Shown here: positions 36,446 through 46,246 of the stretch, piece after piece
Position numbering within the stretch: the stretch's first letter is position 1
How the letters are laid out: the number at the start of each line of letters is the position of its first letter
From: Tubiluchus corallicola
Taxonomy: Eukaryota; Priapulida; Priapulimorpha; Priapulimorphida; Tubiluchidae
Assembly (NCBI GenBank): GCA_030141605.1
Contig: JAQGDQ010000468.1
Coordinates: forward strand, 1 to 62,000
DNA: 62,000 nucleotides
Reading direction: 5' to 3'
Translations under genes and position numbers: made by a program
The notes under the pieces: generated by a model
Told to the model about the DNA's origin: nothing
Databases searched by the model: none
What the model saw: the letters and a program-made list of their open reading frames with translations, nothing else

Positions 36446-38251
36446 CTAGTCGTTACAATCCCTGACATACTTCCAAACGCCCCACTCTCCTCCTTTGCCA
36501 GGCTCATCTCCCTGAGTCCACCAGCTGTTTTTCCATATCTTGGAGTTGTGGTACACCTCACTTCCTTCGGTAGCATACACTGTAATATCTTTCCAGGCAT
36601 ACACATCACAATACTTCTCACCTACCGTTACTCCACCACCACTACCACTACCCTTGCAGGTAAATTCGTCATCTCCTTCATATGGCTCCATATCGAAGTC
36701 TTCAGCACCCGCAATAGCTGTACTTGTATCGCTACCATTTAGTACTGAGGAGGCTACATTCATATAACCGTATGCTGAGCTAACTTGACTTTTCATTCTC
36801 AGCTCCCAGATCATTACACCATCCCCCTCACCTGCCCTGCTATCGTTCCTACCTGTGTCTCCTCCATCATGTATATGCTTGGTCAAATCAGCTACCTCAT
36901 CGTATGAAAACTCATAATACGGACCCCAAGGCTCACTAGGGAAATGAACGCCTGCCGCTATTCTAAAGCCGTGTTTATTGGCATAATGAGCATAAGCATC
37001 ATACATCAACTTTCTATTAGCCGAACCTCCAGTATTATATCCCTGATATGCCACAATATCTATATCTTCTCCCACAGCTTCAAATACAGGTATCATATGA
37101 CCGGTAGCACTAAACCTAAATAACATCATACCGTTATCACTCACAGACCAATCCGGCGAATCAATATGAGTTTCTCCTGTAATACTCTCTCTATTTTCAT
37201 ATTTGTAAGGAGAATCAGGGTCATTGTTGATCTCTCCCCCCAAAGCACCTACTCCCGCAGGGGCACAGGCTATAATATAGTTATCTTTAGGCATCAGCTT
37301 ACGGGACTCCCTAATCATTGTTATAAAATGATTAACATTTGTCTGGGAGCCAATGTTGGCAAAACTACCATTAGGCTCAAAATCCCAATCTATTCCCGCA
37401 AAACCGAAATCATCAACAAAATCTTTGATCTCTTTATAGTTAATTCTATAGTATATGTTACTATCATACCAGAACGTCTCACCACCTATTGAAAGAATAA
37501 CCTTAATTCCTTTCGCAGACAACGCAGCTACCGTCTCTTTAAGCATACATCCGGCTTCCTCATTCACTGCGGGAGTACCTGTACCATAAGGCACCTCTAA
37601 TCCTGTCTTGGAAAAATCGTAAGAACCTTTCTCATATCTCATATCCGGCTTTACAAAAGACAAAAATATGTGGGTCACAAAACTGGGGATATCTCTAAGC
37701 GTAGAAGAAGCTCCCTCCAGCGGCCAGGTCTCGCCCCAGCTTCCAAAGTAGCCCAACACAATCGGCTCATCAGGATCACCAAGGTCAGGACGCGGTGTTT
37801 CCGGGCCCGGGCCCGGGTCCGGATCTGGGTCCGAGTCTGTAGGTGGAGTAGCAGGCTCACCTTCTCTATGCACATCTATAATGTACGCAACAAGATCCTC
37901 TGGATTGCATGTAGAAATTATTACATAAGTCACATGATCTCTAAAATCCAGCCCTACGCTGCCCAATGCCGGCATAATAAGCCCTCCCTCATACTCTATT
38001 GTTGGAACCAAAAAGGATAAATCCACATCGTCATCAACAACTACTTCTATATAAGTACCGTCTATCTCTCCCTCATAACTCTTTGTAAGAATACCAGGGT
38101 TTAATTCCGCGTCTAACCTGAAAGACTTTATCTCTCTCCTTGTAACGTCATCAGGCAAGTCGCTCTTTTGACAAGAGGTAGAAATAGCAACAGTAGCTAA
38201 TAATACTACTACAACTGCTAGCATAGCCCTCTTCATAATAGATATTTTCAT
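36446..38251 (-). CDS. Modular GH18 chitinase, surface lipoprotein
   Basis: ATG 38251 is chosen; an ATG at 38284 is possible but adds residues before the signal. The signal ends in a lipobox with a Cys (VAISTSC), so the protein is probably exposed at the outer membrane. Modules in order: a DUF5018-like Ig-type domain (about residues 35-130), a linker rich in Asp, Pro and Gly (DPDPDPGPGP), a GH18 barrel with the catalytic pattern FAGIDWDFE (D-x-D-x-E) and KVILSIGGE, and a C-terminal CBM5/12-type chitin-binding module with KNSWWTQGDEPG. It hydrolyses chitin or related beta-1,4-GlcNAc chains with retention. The GC-rich linker DNA differs from the AT-rich surroundings. Confidence 0.93.
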   Translation of the reverse strand: MKISIMKRAMLAVVVVLLATVAISTSCQKSDLPDDVTRREIKSFRLDAELNPGILTKSYEGEIDGTYIEVVVDDDVDLSFLVPTIEYEGGLIMPALGSVGLDFRDHVTYVIISTCNPEDLVAYIIDVHREGEPATPPTDSDPDPDPGPGPETPRPDLGDPDEPIVLGYFGSWGETWPLEGASSTLRDIPSFVTHIFLSFVKPDMRYEKGSYDFSKTGLEVPYGTGTPAVNEEAGCMLKETVAALSAKGIKVILSIGGETFWYDSNIYYRINYKEIKDFVDDFGFAGIDWDFEPNGSFANIGSQTNVNHFITMIRESRKLMPKDNYIIACAPAGVGALGGEINNDPDSPYKYENRESITGETHIDSPDWSVSDNGMMLFRFSATGHMIPVFEAVGEDIDIVAYQGYNTGGSANRKLMYDAYAHYANKHGFRIAAGVHFPSEPWGPYYEFSYDEVADLTKHIHDGGDTGRNDSRAGEGDGVMIWELRMKSQVSSAYGYMNVASSVLNGSDTSTAIAGAEDFDMEPYEGDDEFTCKGSGSGGGVTVGEKYCDVYAWKDITVYATEGSEVYHNSKIWKNSWWTQGDEPGKGGEWGVWKYVRDCND

Positions 38252-38284
38252 AAAAATAAAAAGTTTAAAAATTACTTCAACCAA

Positions 38285-39057
38285 CTATAATATTAACAAT
38301 GATAGACATTCAGAAATACAATAACTCTAATTTTAGTGTGTAAAGATATATTATTTTTTGTTAAAAAAACCTTTTGCAAGCAAAAAACCTGATCCAGACT
38401 AAGGAAAATACCGTGGGTTACTGATATAAATAAGGATTTTAATGTAAAAAGGACTCTCGGAGCAGTTTTGATGCATTAATAATCCATCATCCCACAATAT
38501 GCTTATACCTATATGCTTTTGAGCTCTTAAAAAAAATTACTTAATACCATCACCCGACCAAGCATGCGATGCCACCACCTTTATTATCACTAAAAGCAAT
38601 GGAAACTGGCACATCGAATGATGATTTACACACTTAGTAAAACCCCTCCTTTTTCATTGGCTACAGGTACTGGACTTTGAAGCGATGTACGCGTCCCAGA
38701 ATTCCCTTATTTCGTAGGTTCAGTTATTGGCTTGCCTATAGTCGGTGACCATAAACACTCTCACTTATAGCAACCCCAGCTTGCTTAATTTTACCAAACT
38801 GTACTCAGGTTTCCAGAAGACGCCATTTATAGTTGTTCTGATGTAGACTATTCAAAATCGTAAATAAAGTACCTATTTCCATATTTTACGATTCGTGTAC
38901 TCAATCCACCTCGATACCTATTTCCTATTGCAGGTAATACACACCGTCTGCTTCAAAAGAGACTGCCGGCATACATGCTATTGCATGAACATTTCAGAAG
39001 CGGTTACCCAATTTTCAAAACTCAACCCTCTTAACCAGCAACTTACAAACATATCTT
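38285..39057. other. Long gene-free stretch between chitinase and sulfatase
   Basis: 773 bp. It holds a dispersed repeat (38366-38458). From 38620 to 39050 the composition is more mixed than in other gaps but no frame of useful length is seen. A 9-bp inverted pair AATCGTAAA (38856-38864) / TTTACGATT (38885-38893) and a twice-used word TACCTATTTCC are visible. On the minus strand short frames (for example one with RGGLSTRIVKYGNRYFIYDF) are cut by stops, as in a decayed gene, but I cannot name it. Confidence 0.5.
38366..38458 (+). repeat. Dispersed intergenic repeat
   Basis: 93 bp. Left end AAAACCTTTTGCAAGC, then CCTGATCCAGACTAAGGAAA, TTACTGATATAAATAAGGAT and right end AAAAAGGACTCTC. The AATAAAAAGATGA block is missing. 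Confidence 0.78.
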
Positions 39058-40842
39058 TTAAACACCATCCCTTTTAACCTCGACATAAAAAGGCATTTTA
39101 TAAACTGTTTTATCTTTTGTCTTAATAAATACTACCGGAATGATATCGGCATGGCCCGACTTAAGCTGAAACTTACCAAGAGCTAGTTGACTTCTCATTG
39201 GCTTTATAAATGTAAAAGTGTGCTCTATTTCACCTATAGATAATTGCACCTCGCAGTCATTCTCAATCTCATTTCTAAAATAAATGTTAATATCGTAGCT
39301 GCCTTCTCTGGCAATCTCCGTTTCCCAATAAACCACACTTCCTTTTACATCTCTGTATTTGGTAAAGTTCACATCATTCAGGTTTAAGTAGCTGGGATTT
39401 TCAAACTCAGTGCCTATTATTGTGCGTGGCGATTGCAAATAACAAGGCGATGCCAGCATATCACTTAGCCAATCATCCAGTTCATTTTTCATAGCAACAG
39501 CAACACTATTATCTCTCGCTACAATATTGTTAAGCTCATAAGGGTCACTTGCCAGATTAAATAATTCAAACTCCTCTATTTCCGAATTCTCCTCACACTT
39601 GCCTACCAACTTATATTCGCCCTTACGAATCATCATATTATTATACTTACTCGGTTTTTTACGAGTCCAATAACGACATGTTGAGCGCTCAGGCAATGTA
39701 GCTTGTTCTTGTTTTAACAAAGATAGTAGGCTGATGCCGTCTATTTGTCGGTCTTGAGGCATCTTGCCACCACACAACTCAATTAAAGTAGGAAAAATAT
39801 CATAATGTGAAGCAGTATAATTGATATCACGGTTGCCTCTAAAAGCTGCAGGATAGCGCCAAAAACATGGTACATGTATGCCACCTTCGTACACAAACGA
39901 TTTTCGCCCTCGCATTCCGGCTAAATACCTAAAAGGGACAGGACCGTTATCAGTCATAAAAATCACTAAAGTATTTTCATCCAGTTTTAACTCCTTCAAC
40001 TTAGCAAGCAAGCGCCCCATATTATCATCTATGTTGCTAACCATGGCGTACACTTTTCTGGCTTTTTCCTTCATTGTCTCTGTCATTTCAGGAAATGGCC
40101 TGCTATCATTTTCAAAGCCTGCTGCTGGATCAATGTCCTTGTACATGTTATAATAACTTTCAGGAACCTGCAAAGGATCGTGTGGAGCGTTATATGACAG
40201 ATAAAGAAAAAACAGCTCCTCTCTGTTTTTTTCAATAAAACTTAGTGCTGCATCAGTAAAAACATCCGTACAGTAGCCACTGCTTGCTATCATCTTGCCA
40301 TTTTCCCAAAGTGTTGGACTAAAGTAGCTTTTATCGTGTTTCAAATGATTTGGCCAATCACCCCACTGACCAATACCTCCTGCCAAATGCCGCAATGTAT
40401 ATTCAAAACCTTGATCTTCTGGCCTAGATGGATAATTATCGCCCAAATGCCATTTACCTATCATCCCTGTTTTATAACCAGCATCTCGTAACACCTCGGC
40501 TATGGTAACTTCACTTGAAGCCATTATTGCTCCTCCCTGATAAGTATCATAAACACCCGTTCTCAAAGAGTAACGCCCTGTCATTAACGAAGCCCGAGTA
40601 GGTGCACAAACTGGCGAAACCAGAAAGTCGCTGAAGCGAACACTTTCCTCCGCCATTTGGTCTAATACCGGCGTTTTAATATGGTGATTACCATAATAAC
40701 CCAAATCACCAAAACCCTGATCGTCGGTCATAACCAGAATGACATTAGGCTTGATTTGCTTACTCCTTTTACTGCTGCTAGAACAGCTACCTAAAATAAC
40801 TATCGTGATAAGCAGTCCAATATAGCAGAATAACTTATTCAT
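39058..40842 (-). CDS. S1-family (formylglycine) sulfatase, lipoprotein
   Basis: 594 residues. The lipobox Cys is residue 20 (LITIVILGSC). Metal ligands are in VMTDDQGFGDLGYYG (Asp 40-41). The C-x-P-x-R motif is in SPVCAPTRASLMTGR, with Cys 79 as the residue converted to formylglycine, so an anSME-type maturase is needed from elsewhere. Further family blocks are GYKTGMIGKWHLG and FMTDNGP. A C-terminal beta domain of about 110 residues resembles sugar-binding modules. It removes sulfate esters, presumably from a polysaccharide; the S1 subfamily is not known. Long gene-free stretches lie on both sides. Confidence 0.94.
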   Translation of the reverse strand: MNKLFCYIGLLITIVILGSCSSSSKRSKQIKPNVILVMTDDQGFGDLGYYGNHHIKTPVLDQMAEESVRFSDFLVSPVCAPTRASLMTGRYSLRTGVYDTYQGGAIMASSEVTIAEVLRDAGYKTGMIGKWHLGDNYPSRPEDQGFEYTLRHLAGGIGQWGDWPNHLKHDKSYFSPTLWENGKMIASSGYCTDVFTDAALSFIEKNREELFFLYLSYNAPHDPLQVPESYYNMYKDIDPAAGFENDSRPFPEMTETMKEKARKVYAMVSNIDDNMGRLLAKLKELKLDENTLVIFMTDNGPVPFRYLAGMRGRKSFVYEGGIHVPCFWRYPAAFRGNRDINYTASHYDIFPTLIELCGGKMPQDRQIDGISLLSLLKQEQATLPERSTCRYWTRKKPSKYNNMMIRKGEYKLVGKCEENSEIEEFELFNLASDPYELNNIVARDNSVAVAMKNELDDWLSDMLASPCYLQSPRTIIGTEFENPSYLNLNDVNFTKYRDVKGSVVYWETEIAREGSYDINIYFRNEIENDCEVQLSIGEIEHTFTFIKPMRSQLALGKFQLKSGHADIIPVVFIKTKDKTVYKMPFYVEVKRDGV

Positions 40843-40929
40843 AGTAAACTTTAGTTTTTAATACTCTGTTTGACTTCATTTTTTCACAAACTAATTTCTC
40901 CCATCAGCTCTTGAAGCAAACCCGAAAAT

Positions 40930-40980
40930 AGCTTCGCAAAGAACTAATCCTCAGAAACTTTTTTTATTAAAAAGATGATT
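40930..40980 (+). repeat. Possible internally deleted dispersed repeat
   Basis: AGCTTCGCAAAGAACTAATC, CTCAGAAAC and TATTAAAAAGATGATT recall the left arm, the CTCAGACTGAA block and the AATAAAAAGATGA block in the right order, in + orientation. The right end is not seen. Confidence 0.4.
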
Positions 40981-41218
40981 GTTAATACTTATACCATCGA
41001 TATTGGCACTCATAATATCGACAACCTTAGATACACGCCCGTAGTGTAAGTGACCCTAAAACTCGCTAAAAATTAAAAATATAAAAGTAGCCATAATTCT
41101 AGAGACATGAAAACAAGCGGATTTGAAGGAGCCACAAATGTATATTTCCAGACTAAGAATTAAAGAGGTTCTTTTCTTGTATTTTCTGCAAAAGACCTAA
41201 ACTGGAACCTAATACAAT

Positions 41219-41256
41219 AAAAAAAAGCGCCCAGAACATTAGTCTTAAGCACTTTT
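41219..41256 (-). terminator. Intrinsic terminator of the tRNA-Gly/tRNA-Leu unit
   Basis: On the minus strand AAAAGTGC and GCGCTTTT pair (one G-T pair) around an 18-base loop and run into a T8 tract. It lies 27 bases after the end of tRNA-Leu. Confidence 0.75.
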
Positions 41257-41282
41257 ACAATCATATTAATACTTCAAAACTG

Positions 41283-41367
41283 TACCCGGGGCGGGACTTG
41301 AACCCGCACGGCCACAATGGCCATTGGATTTTAAGTCCAACGTGTCTACCAATTCCACCACCCGGGC
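41283..41367 (-). tRNA. tRNA-Leu (UAA)
   Basis: 85 nt with the long variable arm of a class II tRNA. Acceptor stem GCCCGGG pairs with CCCGGGT, D arm TGGTGGAATTGGTAGACACG, anticodon loop ACTTAAAAT with anticodon TAA, variable arm around TGGCCATTGTGGCCG and T arm GCGGGTTCAAGTCCCGC. CCA is not encoded. It follows tRNA-Gly by 17 bases on the same strand. Confidence 0.96.
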
Positions 41368-41384
41368 AACAAGCTTTAAGCTTG

Positions 41385-41457
41385 AGCGGAAAACGAGACT
41401 CGAACTCGCGACCCTAACCTTGGCAAGGTTATGCTCTACCAACTGAGCTATTTCCGC
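41385..41457 (-). tRNA. tRNA-Gly (GCC)
   Basis: 73 nt. Acceptor GCGGAAA / TTTCCGC, D arm AGCTCAGTTGGTAGAGCA, anticodon stem TAACC / GGTTA with loop TTGCCAA (anticodon GCC) and T arm CGCGAGTTCGAGTCTCG. CCA is not encoded. A -7-like TATATTTG on the minus strand (41576-41583) could belong to its promoter. Confidence 0.96.
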
Positions 41458-41652
41458 AACACTTAATCATCGTCTACCTGGAATAAAGTAAAAATTAAAA
41501 TCACCAGCACCTCCCACAAGCCATACCCAGCACACCACGCTTTACATTTTACACTTTCCCGGCAAACACGAACCGCAAATATAAAAACAAATTTTCATTA
41601 CCCGGGAAAATATTTCACTTTTTAACACGGGTAAAATAAAAACCCGAAAAAC

Positions 41653-44277
41653 CTACCCAACACCCGTTATCTTTTTAATCTCATTTAACTTATTCAGCGC
41701 ATCCACAGGGGTAAGATTATTAATATCTATACCCGCAATCTCATCCCTTATCTGCTTAAGAACAGGATCATCCAACTGAAAAAGACTCAACTGGAAACCT
41801 TCCCTGCTCTCTGCTATATCACCAACCGGCTTGGCAGGGCACTCTCCTTTTCTATTATCCCCTTCCAACTGCTTCAATATCTCATCTGCCCTTTTCACAA
41901 CACTCGGCGGCATACCAGCCATTCTAGCAACATGAATACCAAAACTGTGATTACTACCTCCGGGAATAAGCTTTCTCAAAAAAATAACCCTATTATCAAC
42001 CTCTTTAATAGACACATTAAAATTCTGCACCCGCCCAAATGTCTTCTCCATTTCATTCAGCTCATGGTAATGAGTGGCAAACAACGTTTTTGCTCTGGCC
42101 TTTGGATGCTCATGTATATACTCTACAATAGACCAGGCAATAGAAATACCGTCATAGGTACTCGTACCCCTCCCCAGCTCATCCAGCAATATCAGACTTC
42201 TGTCCGACAAATTATTCAAAATACTGGCAGCCTCATTCATCTCAACCATAAAGGTGGACTCCCCAAGAGAAATATTGTCGGATGCTCCCACACGCGTAAA
42301 TATCTTATCAACATAGCCTATTGTTGCAGACTCAGCAGGTACAAAACAGCCCACCTGAGACATAAGAGTAATAAGTGCAACCTGCCTTAACATTGCAGAC
42401 TTACCGGACATGTTGGGGCCGGTAACTATTATTACCTGCTGATCATCCCTATCAAGAAAAATATCATTTGCCACATAACTTTCACCCAAAGGCAACTGAT
42501 GCTCAATCACCGGATGCCTGCCACCCTTTATATCGATCACAGAACTCTCATTTACCTCAGGCCTCTTATAGCCATTCTGAATTGCTGCCACAGCAAAAGA
42601 AAGAAGACAATCGACCTGCGCAAGTACACTCGCATTTAACTGAATTATCTGTATATAATCAGACAAAGCAAACACCAGGTCACTAAACAGCTTGCCCTCC
42701 AACTCAGCAATTTTCTCCTCTGCACCGAGTATCTTGGTCTCATACTCTTTTAGCTCCTCGGTAACATATCGCTCTGCACTCACAAGTGTTTGCTTGCGTA
42801 TCCAGCTCTCCGGAACCTTATTTTTATGGGTGTTTCTCACCTCAATATAATAACCAAACACATTATTGAAGCCTATTTTCAGCGATGGAATATCTGTCTT
42901 TTCGCTCTCTCGCTTCTGCATACTGTTCAAAAAATCTTTCCCCGAACACGCTATGCTCCGTAACCTATCAAGCTCTTCCGATACACCGTCAGCTATAACC
43001 TTACCTTTCCCAACCTGCGTTGAAGGACCCTCTACTATCTCTTTATCAATCCTAGCTCGTATCGTCTCACAAGTATTTAACTGCTCCCCAAAACGGTTTA
43101 ATGTCCTATTCCCAGACTTCTCACACAACTGCTTTATAGATGCTATAACAGTTAAAGCATTTCGGAGCTGACGTACCTCCCTAGGATTAATACGCCCCAC
43201 AGCAACTTTCGATATGACCCTCTCTAAATCACCAACATGCTGCATATGCTCCTCCATACCCTCCCTTAAATCCGGGAACTCAATGAAATGCCCAACCACA
43301 TCAAGCCTTTCATTTATGCGCCCAACCTCCTTTAAAGGTAGTGCAATCCACCTTTTAAGCATTCTGGCACCCATAGGAGACACCGTCTTATCAATAACAT
43401 CCACAAGTGTCTTTGCACCCTCGTTAATAGAAGAAAATAGCTCCAGATTTCTAACAGTAAAACGATCGAGCCACACATACTTCCCCTCCTCAACACGCGA
43501 CAACCCGGTAATATGGGAAACACGGTTGTGCTGTGTAATATCCAGGTAGTGTAAAATGGCGCCTGAAGCAATTATTCCCAACGGAAGACCTTGTACACCA
43601 TAACCCTTTAGCGATCTGGTCTCAAAGTGGCGTATTAACCTCTCCTCCGCAGCATCCTCAGTATAAACCCAGTCTTCAAGTGAAAACCTATAAAGCTTAT
43701 CGCCAAAATGCTTATTAAACAACTCCTCCCTCCCCTTCTGAAAAAGAACCTCCTTAGGCTGAAAACTATTTAAAAGCTTATCTACATACTCAAGCGAACC
43801 TTCTGCTGTAAAAAACTCGCCTGTAGATATATCTAAAAATGAAACCCCACCCTTGCTCTTATTGAAATGTACTGATGCCAGAAAATTATTTTCCCTGTGC
43901 TCTAAAACATTATCATTAAAAGAAACTCCCGGAGTTACCAGCTCAGTAATACCCCTCTTTACAACCTTCTTTGCAACTTTCGGATCCTCCAGCTGCTCAC
44001 ATATTGCCACTCTTTGCCCAGCACGAACCAGCTTTGGCAAATAGGTATCAAGAGAATGATGTGGAAAACCGGCAAGCTCAACATAGCTGGCCGCCCCATT
44101 AGCTCTCCGGGTAAGCGTGATACCCAATATCTCGGAGGCCTTTATCGCATCCATCCCAAACGTCTCATAAAAATCACCCACACGAAAAAGTAGTACAGCA
44201 TCAGGATGCTTTGCCTTAATGCTATAGTACTGCTTCATCAAAGGCGTTTCAACATATTTTTTCTTAGTAACGGGCAC
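41653..44277 (-). CDS. mutS: DNA mismatch repair protein MutS
   Basis: 874 residues, read from GTG 44277. The mismatch-reading motif F-x-E is in [11 protein letters not shown] (about residue 36-40). The connector, lever and clamp domains follow, and the ATPase domain shows Walker [34 protein letters not shown], Walker [17 protein letters not shown] and FATHYHEL. It finds mismatches after replication and recruits MutL. The protein is full length. The gene is followed by two tRNA genes on the same strand. Confidence 0.97.
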   Translation of the reverse strand: MPVTKKKYVETPLMKQYYSIKAKHPDAVLLFRVGDFYETFGMDAIKASEILGITLTRRANGAASYVELAGFPHHSLDTYLPKLVRAGQRVAICEQLEDPKVAKKVVKRGITELVTPGVSFNDNVLEHRENNFLASVHFNKSKGGVSFLDISTGEFFTAEGSLEYVDKLLNSFQPKEVLFQKGREELFNKHFGDKLYRFSLEDWVYTEDAAEERLIRHFETRSLKGYGVQGLPLGIIASGAILHYLDITQHNRVSHITGLSRVEEGKYVWLDRFTVRNLELFSSINEGAKTLVDVIDKTVSPMGARMLKRWIALPLKEVGRINERLDVVGHFIEFPDLREGMEEHMQHVGDLERVISKVAVGRINPREVRQLRNALTVIASIKQLCEKSGNRTLNRFGEQLNTCETIRARIDKEIVEGPSTQVGKGKVIADGVSEELDRLRSIACSGKDFLNSMQKRESEKTDIPSLKIGFNNVFGYYIEVRNTHKNKVPESWIRKQTLVSAERYVTEELKEYETKILGAEEKIAELEGKLFSDLVFALSDYIQIIQLNASVLAQVDCLLSFAVAAIQNGYKRPEVNESSVIDIKGGRHPVIEHQLPLGESYVANDIFLDRDDQQVIIVTGPNMSGKSAMLRQVALITLMSQVGCFVPAESATIGYVDKIFTRVGASDNISLGESTFMVEMNEAASILNNLSDRSLILLDELGRGTSTYDGISIAWSIVEYIHEHPKARAKTLFATHYHELNEMEKTFGRVQNFNVSIKEVDNRVIFLRKLIPGGSNHSFGIHVARMAGMPPSVVKRADEILKQLEGDNRKGECPAKPVGDIAESREGFQLSLFQLDDPVLKQIRDEIAGIDINNLTPVDALNKLNEIKKITGVG

Positions 44278-44409
44278 AAACTATCTCCTATATGATTTAT
44301 ATGAACAAATATAAAAAAAACAAAATCAATCTGATTAGCAGTTAAAACCCGTAATAGAATATTAAAGCACCAGCAATCTGCTAAAAATGCAAAACCTTAC
44401 CTAAGAACA

Positions 44410-44541
44410 GAAGCCTTTACAAAACAAAACACTTTGGCTTGCACCAAAAAGAATCAATGAAAGCTTTCGGCTCGCTTATTAATCAAAACTTTAAAAAATA
44501 TTCTCACAAAAAATTAAAAAAATAAGCTTTGTGAAATGCTC
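44410..44541 (+). repeat. Dispersed intergenic repeat
   Basis: 132 bp. Left end GAAGCCTTTACAAAACAAAA, then CTTTGGCTTGCACCAAAAAG, CTCGCTTATTAATCAAAACT and right end TTTGTGAAATGCTC. It stands between two minus-strand genes, so it is antisense to both. Confidence 0.78.
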
Positions 44542-45703
44542 AAACCTTAGGTAAAATATTTTTCAATGCCCTTGAAAACAATATCAGAGACAACGGAAAA
44601 ACAAGCCAATGAAATGACTGCGGAGAAAATACTGCCAAAAGATAAAACAGGCCTAAAACTACCACAGTAAACCTGTGATAATATATAAACCACCTCCTTT
44701 TATGCTTAAACAACAAAAAAAAAGCAAACACAAAATGCATAGGCAGAGCCCATATAACATTTAGATTCCACTCTGTTGTAGGATGCTCTGAAAAAAATGT
44801 GAGGAATGAAAGAACTATTCCAACTATTCCAAAACCAAAATAAACTACAAAATCTGTCCACACACTATGCCTGCAAGCCAAAAACCCCTTTGCCCCCGCA
44901 AACAAAGCAATCAGTGTCAGCCCAATAATAATAACAGCAGGAGAAAACGGATCGAACACAACACCCTTCTCAGATGCAGCAAGAACAGCTACCACAGGCC
45001 CACAAAGTGGTTGCTCTCCGGTAGAACGCACCACATAGGCCCGCTCAAAATTCCCGGAAAGATGCTCAGGGAGAAACATCTTTTCATATGAAGTTATTAC
45101 CTCATCCGCAGGAATGCCCAAAACAACTTTTATACCAAAATCAAACCATGTCTTCCGGGGAACACATGTCTCCACCATCTGCCGAAAAGTGTATTGCGGT
45201 AAACCATCATCCACCCAGTGAACATTAGAACCCAATACCTCCTCTACTTTATCCCTAAGCTTCGTAGCACAATTATTAAAAAAATAGCTATACCTGTATC
45301 TCCTGTTCTCCGGGCGATTATCATCACGCAGTATATCCAGCAACATCTGCTTCTCATCGTGTGATAGATTCAATTTTTGCTCACTGACACTAACACCCCT
45401 GCTCCTACAACTACTTAAAAAATAACTATATCTATCTATCCCGGACATATAATCTGTCTCACCCTTTGCAAAACGATAGGCAAAATTAGGTGAGCTAAAA
45501 TCAAAACGCCCATAATCAAATATAAGGTCAATACCTGACCTGGGATCATGTACACGAAACCCGCTGTGTCCAAAGAAAGTGTAAACCTCATCCCCACTTC
45601 CAGATGTAATAAGGCTTATCTCCGCTTCTGGAGATAACAATATATTAGCCATGGCTCCCCTTACAAACAGGAGTAGCAACAATGTATATAATAACTGTCT
45701 CAC
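44540..45703 (-). CDS. DUF4105 membrane protein
   Basis: About 388 residues. GTG 45703 is preferred to GTG 45712, as it gives a tidy signal (VRQLLYTLLLLLFVRGAMA). The periplasmic part matches DUF4105: YTFFGHSGFRVHDP, DLIFDYGRFDFSSPNFAYRFAKGETDY and RYSYFFNNCATKLRDKVEE, where the conserved His, Asn and Cys suggest a papain/NlpC-like hydrolase fold. Four to five membrane segments make up the C-terminal third. The function is unknown; an envelope peptidase-like role is only suggested. The stop lies inside the end of a dispersed repeat. Confidence 0.85.
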   Translation of the reverse strand: MRQLLYTLLLLLFVRGAMANILLSPEAEISLITSGSGDEVYTFFGHSGFRVHDPRSGIDLIFDYGRFDFSSPNFAYRFAKGETDYMSGIDRYSYFLSSCRSRGVSVSEQKLNLSHDEKQMLLDILRDDNRPENRRYRYSYFFNNCATKLRDKVEEVLGSNVHWVDDGLPQYTFRQMVETCVPRKTWFDFGIKVVLGIPADEVITSYEKMFLPEHLSGNFERAYVVRSTGEQPLCGPVVAVLAASEKGVVFDPFSPAVIIIGLTLIALFAGAKGFLACRHSVWTDFVVYFGFGIVGIVLSFLTFFSEHPTTEWNLNVIWALPMHFVFAFFLLFKHKRRWFIYYHRFTVVVLGLFYLLAVFSPQSFHWLVFPLSLILFSRALKNILPKV

Positions 45704-45724
45704 ACTACACACTTCAATCCCGCA

Positions 45725-46144
45725 CTACTGCCATACACCAATAATTGCTCCCATTACCATATACCCGGCACAATTAAATCCGGCATGAATAAAAAACAAC
45801 TTCAGTGAACGCCGCTCGTATAAAACATCTGTTATCCTAGCTGTAGATATGCATAATATGGAAACCATAGCTCCAACAATAGCTCCGGAAGCGGGACATA
45901 CACTTGAACCAATAATCAGAGCAATGAAAAAAGCAGCAATAAAAGAAAACACGAAATTCAGAACAAAAACCAACCAGAGAGGCAAGCCCCCTTTCAAATC
46001 CTCCTCAGTAAAACCATTCTCCTTCATCCAGCTCTTTGCAAAAAGTAGTGGAGAATACCATAAACTGCCAACAAGCATGTACGACACAGCAGCAACCAGC
46101 ACTGCTAAAAAATTCACCGAATGAACCGACAACCAATCACTCAT
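45725..46144 (-). CDS. DUF1761 membrane protein
   Basis: 139 residues with four membrane segments (FLAVLVAAVSYMLVGSLWYSPLLF, VFVLNFVFSFIAAFFIALII, SGAIVGAMVSILCI, NCAGYMVMGAIIGVW). The N-terminal VGSLWYSPLLFAKSWMKENGF pattern is that of DUF1761. The function is unknown. It ends 13-22 bases before the DUF4105 gene on the same strand, so the two may be co-transcribed. Confidence 0.85.
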   Translation of the reverse strand: MSDWLSVHSVNFLAVLVAAVSYMLVGSLWYSPLLFAKSWMKENGFTEEDLKGGLPLWLVFVLNFVFSFIAAFFIALIIGSSVCPASGAIVGAMVSILCISTARITDVLYERRSLKLFFIHAGFNCAGYMVMGAIIGVWQ

Positions 46145-46246
46145 AATATACTAGATTTTAATATCTTACAATAATACAAACACACTTAATGGTGCAATTT
46201 ACCATTAAAAAAACTTTTTGTCAAAAAATTACACCTACTACTCAAA

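Larger units (their letters stand above)
40843..41282. other. Gene-free stretch between tRNA genes and sulfatase
   Basis: 440 bp. It holds a decayed dispersed repeat (40930-40980) and the terminator of the tRNA genes (41219-41256). It should also contain the sulfatase promoter, which I cannot place with confidence. Confidence 0.5.

Noticed and set aside
38620-39050. Possible end of a group II intron or an old IS on the minus strand.
   Set aside because: No domain V, reverse transcriptase or transposase motif could be found; only short broken frames.
41283-41457. tRNA genes as attachment site of an integrated element.
   Set aside because: No repeat of either tRNA 3' end was found within the window and no integrase gene is present.
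46184-46215. AATGGT / ACCATT hairpin near DUF1761 as a terminator or leader.
   Set aside because: Only six base pairs, and the T-run is on the wrong side for the minus-strand genes around it.
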